From assembly GCA_003500135.1 (NCBI GenBank), contig DNTA01000094.1, positions 1 through 8,513 on the forward strand: a DNA stretch of 8,513 bases, in the 5' to 3' direction. Position 1 is the stretch's first letter; every line of letters begins with the position of its first letter. Below the pieces are notes generated by a model. That model did not search any database. It saw nothing but the letters and a program-made list of their open reading frames with translations, and was not told where the DNA came from. Positions 6,491 to 8,513 of this stretch are shown piece by piece. Made by a program: the position numbers and the translations under genes. The stretch is from Cytophagales bacterium (lineage in GTDB: Bacteria > Bacteroidota > Bacteroidia > Cytophagales > Cyclobacteriaceae).

Positions 6491-7110
6491 AGCTGTATTG
6501 AATTTTTAAAAAATTTTTTTAATCGTTGATCATGCGTTATGATGATCAGTTGTCCGTTGGTATATTCCGTTTGTTCTTTCAGCAATTCAGCTACCCTGAA
6601 GCAATTCCTGTCATCCAGGCTGGAGGTAGGTTCATCCGCCAGTAAAATCTGCGTACGGTTGATCAACGCCATAGCTATGGAGAAGCGTTGTTTTTCGCCT
6701 TCACTTAATTTTCGGGGGTAGGCTTTTTCCTTATTTTCCAGGCCCAATCTATGCAATACGTTATGCACTCTTCTGATATCTTTTTTTCCGGACAAATGCT
6801 GTATCAAAAGCAAATGCTCAATCAGGTTAAGCGATCGTATGAAATGGGGCTTTTGAAAAACAATGCCTAGGTTTTTACCCCTAAAATGATCGGTTTCCCT
6901 GTTTCTCAGCTGAGTGATATCCGTCTCATTGATCATTATTCTTCCTGAGTCCGGCTTTAGTATTCCGGCCATCAGGTGCAATAAAGTGGTTTTCCCAATT
7001 CCCGATTCCCCCAAGATCAGGAGGTCTTCCCGATCAGCCAGTTCTATATCCGGAAAATTGAAATACGAGGAACCATCAAATGTGAAAGAAAGTGATTCAG
7101 TCTTCAACAT
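6487..7110 (-). CDS. ABC transporter ATPase, LolD/MacB-like
   Basis: Cytoplasmic ATPase that would power the adjacent FtsX-type permease, 207 residues, close to the size of LolD. Motifs in order: Walker A GESGIGKTT (34-42), Q-loop VFQKPHF (84-90), signature LSEGEKQR (135-142), Walker B ILLADEP with catalytic Glu160 (155-161), D-loop SSLDD (163-167) and the H-loop His193 in IITHD. The signature has Glu where canonical LSGGQ has the first Gly; the rest is intact, so it is expected to work. It is the first gene of a three-gene operon with 4-bp and 8-bp overlaps. The ATG at 7110 lies 16 bases after a predicted -7 element. The palindromic operator-like site at 7151-7169 overlaps the -33 region. 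Substrate is unproven: LolCDE and MacAB relatives move lipoproteins or peptides, while similar operons with a DUF3299 gene are found under zinc control in other bacteria. Confidence 0.9.
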   Translation of the reverse strand: MLKTESLSFTFDGSSYFNFPDIELADREDLLILGESGIGKTTLLHLMAGILKPDSGRIMINETDITQLRNRETDHFRGKNLGIVFQKPHFIRSLNLIEHLLLIQHLSGKKDIRRVHNVLHRLGLENKEKAYPRKLSEGEKQRFSIAMALINRTQILLADEPTSSLDDRNCFRVAELLKEQTEYTNGQLIIITHDQRLKKFFKNSIQL

Positions 7111-7126
7111 CTCAATATTCTTTGGG

Positions 7127-7157
7127 CAAACTTAAATACCATATCTTATAAATGCAA
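7127..7157 (-). promoter_or_regulatory. Predicted promoter of the ABC operon
   Basis: On the minus strand TAAGTTTG (7127-7134) matches TAnnTTTG exactly, and TTG (7155-7157) lies 20 bases upstream. This TTG is inside the left half of the palindrome at 7151-7169, so a bound repressor would block the -33 contact. Confidence 0.65.
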
Positions 7158-7169
7158 CAGTATTGCATT
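7151..7169. promoter_or_regulatory. Palindromic operator 1, Zur-like, shared by both arms
   Basis: AATGCAACAGTATTGCATT is a perfect 7-bp inverted repeat, AATGCAA/TTGCATT, around a 5-base centre. It lies between the two divergent gene sets, and each half supplies the TTG of one predicted -33 element (7155-7157 minus, 7163-7165 plus). The size and symmetry fit a Fur-family dimer site. Zur is proposed because of the MerC and ZigA-type genes; the assignment of the regulator is inference. Confidence 0.7.
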
Positions 7170-7192
7170 TATTGATATAGTTTTTATATTTG
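7163..7192 (+). promoter_or_regulatory. Predicted promoter of the MerC/GTPase operon
   Basis: TATATTTG (7185-7192) matches TAnnTTTG exactly, with TTG (7163-7165) 19 bases upstream. The -33 lies in operator 1 and the end of the -7 runs into operator 2, so both elements are covered by operator-like sites. Transcription should start near 7199, leaving a leader of about 20 bases before ATG 7220. Confidence 0.65.
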
Positions 7193-7205
7193 CAACAGAG
7201 TTGCG
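7191..7205. promoter_or_regulatory. Palindromic operator 2, Zur-like
   Basis: TGCAACAGAGTTGCG matches operator 1 (TGCAACAGTATTGCA) at 12 of 15 positions and contains the exact inverted repeat GCAAC/GTTGC around AGA. Its centre is 38 bases from that of operator 1. It overlaps the end of the forward -7 element and the expected transcription start, so it should affect mainly the MerC/GTPase arm. Confidence 0.65.
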
Positions 7206-7219
7206 TAAACAAAACACTT

Positions 7220-7633
7220 ATGAAGCCTCAGCCATTACATATCAACCTTGATTTTATTGGGATGTCTACCTCTCTGCTTTGCGCATTCCATTGCGCCGGC
7301 CTTCCATTTTTACTCAGTTTGGCGCCATTAGCAGGATTGAGCATATTACATCATCCGGTCATCGAATATGGCATAATTAGCTTAACCCTTGTAATAGCCA
7401 TCACTGCCTTGCGAAAAGGTTATTTAAAATATCACGGGAAATTGACCGCAATTATTATGGTATGCATTGGTTTCACTCTTATTATTTCCGGCCATCTGTT
7501 GGGCAATGAATTTTATGAGGTCTTTATGCTTTCAATAGGTGGCACTACCATTGCTGCCGCCCATTTCATAAACTGGAAGTTGATCCGAAAGTCAAAGACC
7601 CCGTTCCCTGTTTGTATGAATAAAAATGATTGA
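7220..7633 (+). CDS. MerC-domain inner-membrane protein
   Basis: A 137-residue protein of the MerC family. Four hydrophobic segments are visible, about 14-38, 47-64, 75-94 and 101-117. The first carries the Cys/His motif LCAFHC (20-25: Cys21, His24, Cys25), the hallmark of the family, and the C-terminus has AHFINWK (114-120) and a late Cys132. MerC of mercury operons moves Hg(II) across the inner membrane, but no merA, merR, merT or merP is present here. In Bacteroidota, stand-alone MerC-domain genes accompany zinc-uptake genes, so a role in zinc handling is more likely (inference). The start is ATG 7220. A longer frame from TTG 7190 is rejected because it would begin inside the -7 element and operator 2. 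The next gene begins 1 base after its stop, or overlaps it by 8 if ATG 7626 is used, so the two are almost certainly co-transcribed. Confidence 0.85.
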   Translation: MKPQPLHINLDFIGMSTSLLCAFHCAGLPFLLSLAPLAGLSILHHPVIEYGIISLTLVIAITALRKGYLKYHGKLTAIIMVCIGFTLIISGHLLGNEFYEVFMLSIGGTTIAAAHFINWKLIRKSKTPFPVCMNKND

Positions 7634-7634
7634 A

Positions 7635-8513
7635 ATGAAAAAACTACCTGTTACCGTATTAAGCGGCTTTCTTGGCGCTGGAAAAACCACGTTGTTAAAT
7701 CATATTTTAAACAACAGAAAAGGACTAAAGGTGGCGGTTATTGTGAATGACATGAGTGAAGTCAACATAGACAGCCAGTTTGTCCAAAATGAGATCAAAC
7801 TTTCACGCACAGATGAAAAGTTGGTTGAAATGAGCAATGGATGCATTTGTTGCACTTTGAGGGAGGACCTGATACTTGAGGTAGAAAAACTGGCCAAACA
7901 GAAAAAATTTGATTATTTACTGATAGAAAGTACCGGTATATCCGAACCCATTCCAGTGGCTCAAACATTTTCTTTTGCAACAGGAGATGAATTGTATGAC
8001 CTGACGCGATTTAGCCAACTCGATACAATGGTCCCGTTGGTAGATGCCGCCAATTTTTTAAAGGATTTTGGCAGCGCCGATACAATTGTAGACAGAAATA
8101 TGACCAATGATGAGGAAGATCAAAGGTCAATTGTCAACCTGTTGACTGATCAGATAGAATTTGCCAATGTAATTGTCATTAATAAAACGGATCTGGTAAC
8201 TGAAGAAAACCTACTACTGCTGGAGGGGATCATTAAAAAGCTGAATCCCACAGCTACATTGATCCGATCAACGTATGGTAAGGTCGATCCTGAAAGCATT
8301 ATTAATACGGGTTTGTTTGATTATGAGGAAGCAGAACAGTCAGCTGGCTGGATCAGGGAATTAAACAATGAACATACACCGGAAACCGAAGAATATGGAA
8401 TTTCCTCTTTTGTATTTCGGGATAAAAGGCCATTTGACCCCACCCTTTTCTGGAGATACTTATCCGAACACTGGCCATCGAATATTATAAGAAGCAAGGG
8501 TATATTCTGGCTG
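7635..8513 (+). CDS. COG0523/CobW GTPase, ZigA/YciC-type zinc chaperone, 3' truncated by window
   Basis: G3E-family P-loop GTPase; related ZigA, YciC and ZNG1 proteins deliver zinc to client enzymes during zinc shortage. The 293 residues present show Walker [10 protein letters not shown] (11-19), [10 protein letters not shown] (37-46), the metal-binding motif GCICC (69-73, Cys70, Cys72, Cys73), ESTGISEP (98-105, G3 region) and the guanine-specificity motif NKTD (183-186). The CobW C-terminal domain begins near [17 protein letters not shown] and continues to RSKGIFWL at the window edge. Relatives are about 400 residues, so about 100 are missing because the window ends, not because the gene is broken. 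The start is ATG 7635, giving the conserved [15 protein letters not shown] 7626 would add three residues and overlap merC. The [10 protein letters not shown] wording and the adjacent MerC gene and operators point to the zinc-responsive subgroup rather than CobW of cobalamin synthesis. No specific symbol is assigned. Confidence 0.9.
   Translation, partial: MKKLPVTVLSGFLGAGKTTLLNHILNNRKGLKVAVIVNDMSEVNIDSQFVQNEIKLSRTDEKLVEMSNGCICCTLREDLILEVEKLAKQKKFDYLLIESTGISEPIPVAQTFSFATGDELYDLTRFSQLDTMVPLVDAANFLKDFGSADTIVDRNMTNDEEDQRSIVNLLTDQIEFANVIVINKTDLVTEENLLLLEGIIKKLNPTATLIRSTYGKVDPESIINTGLFDYEEAEQSAGWIRELNNEHTPETEEYGISSFVFRDKRPFDPTLFWRYLSEHWPSNIIRSKGIFWL

Noticed and set aside
7190..7219. N-terminal extension of the MerC protein from TTG 7190
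   Set aside because: The codons are the end of the -7 element and operator 2, upstream of or at the expected transcript start. ATG 7220 gives a normal MerC length.
7220..7633. Mercury-resistance determinant
   Set aside because: No merA, merR, merT or merP nearby. Context is a zinc-type GTPase and Fur-family-like operators.
7635..8513. Cobalamin-biosynthesis CobW
   Set aside because: No cobalamin genes are nearby. [15 protein letters not shown], the MerC neighbour and the operator sites fit the zinc ZigA/YciC subgroup better.

Overview
The window looks like the chromosome of a member of the Bacteroidota, probably Cytophagia-like (the class is inference). The clearest sign is that several genes are preceded by the Bacteroidota-type -7 element TAnnTTTG, usually with an upstream TTG, and purine-rich Shine-Dalgarno sequences are weak or absent. 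The proteins also read like Bacteroidota versions of their families.

Left half (1-4270), housekeeping genes. A complete replicative helicase gene, dnaB, lies on the minus strand. It is divergent from a plus-strand pair: an Mpl-type peptidoglycan ligase gene, then 10 bp later a DEDDh exonuclease gene with an ExoX-like C-terminal domain. A hairpin with a T run closes the pair. The roughly 340-bp dnaB/mpl spacer carries a promoter for each side, four DnaA-box-like 9-mers in the same orientation spaced by about two or four helical turns, and a perfect 8-bp inverted repeat.

Middle (4271-4860). One small four-helix membrane protein of unknown function lies on the minus strand, with a 7-bp inverted repeat just upstream of its start.

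Right half (4862-8513), a probable zinc-limitation module. On the minus strand, three overlapping genes encode an ABC ATPase, an FtsX/LolE-type permease with a His-rich loop, and a secreted protein with a CxxC motif (DUF3299-like). The permease is split by a one-base deletion in a T run. Divergently, on the plus strand, a MerC-domain membrane protein is followed by a COG0523/CobW GTPase of the ZigA/YciC type, cut off by the window end. The 109-bp spacer between the two arms holds two near-identical palindromic sites (TGCAACAGTATTGCA and TGCAACAGAGTTGCG). They overlap the predicted -33 and -7 elements of both divergent promoters. Together with the gene content this suggests a Zur-type, zinc-responsive bidirectional switch: the ABC arm would act on metal or envelope components, MerC in the inner membrane, and the GTPase would deliver zinc in the cytoplasm. 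The zinc assignment is inference from families and context. The promoter and operator geometry is read directly from the sequence.

No tRNA, rRNA, CRISPR array, insertion sequence or prophage was seen.
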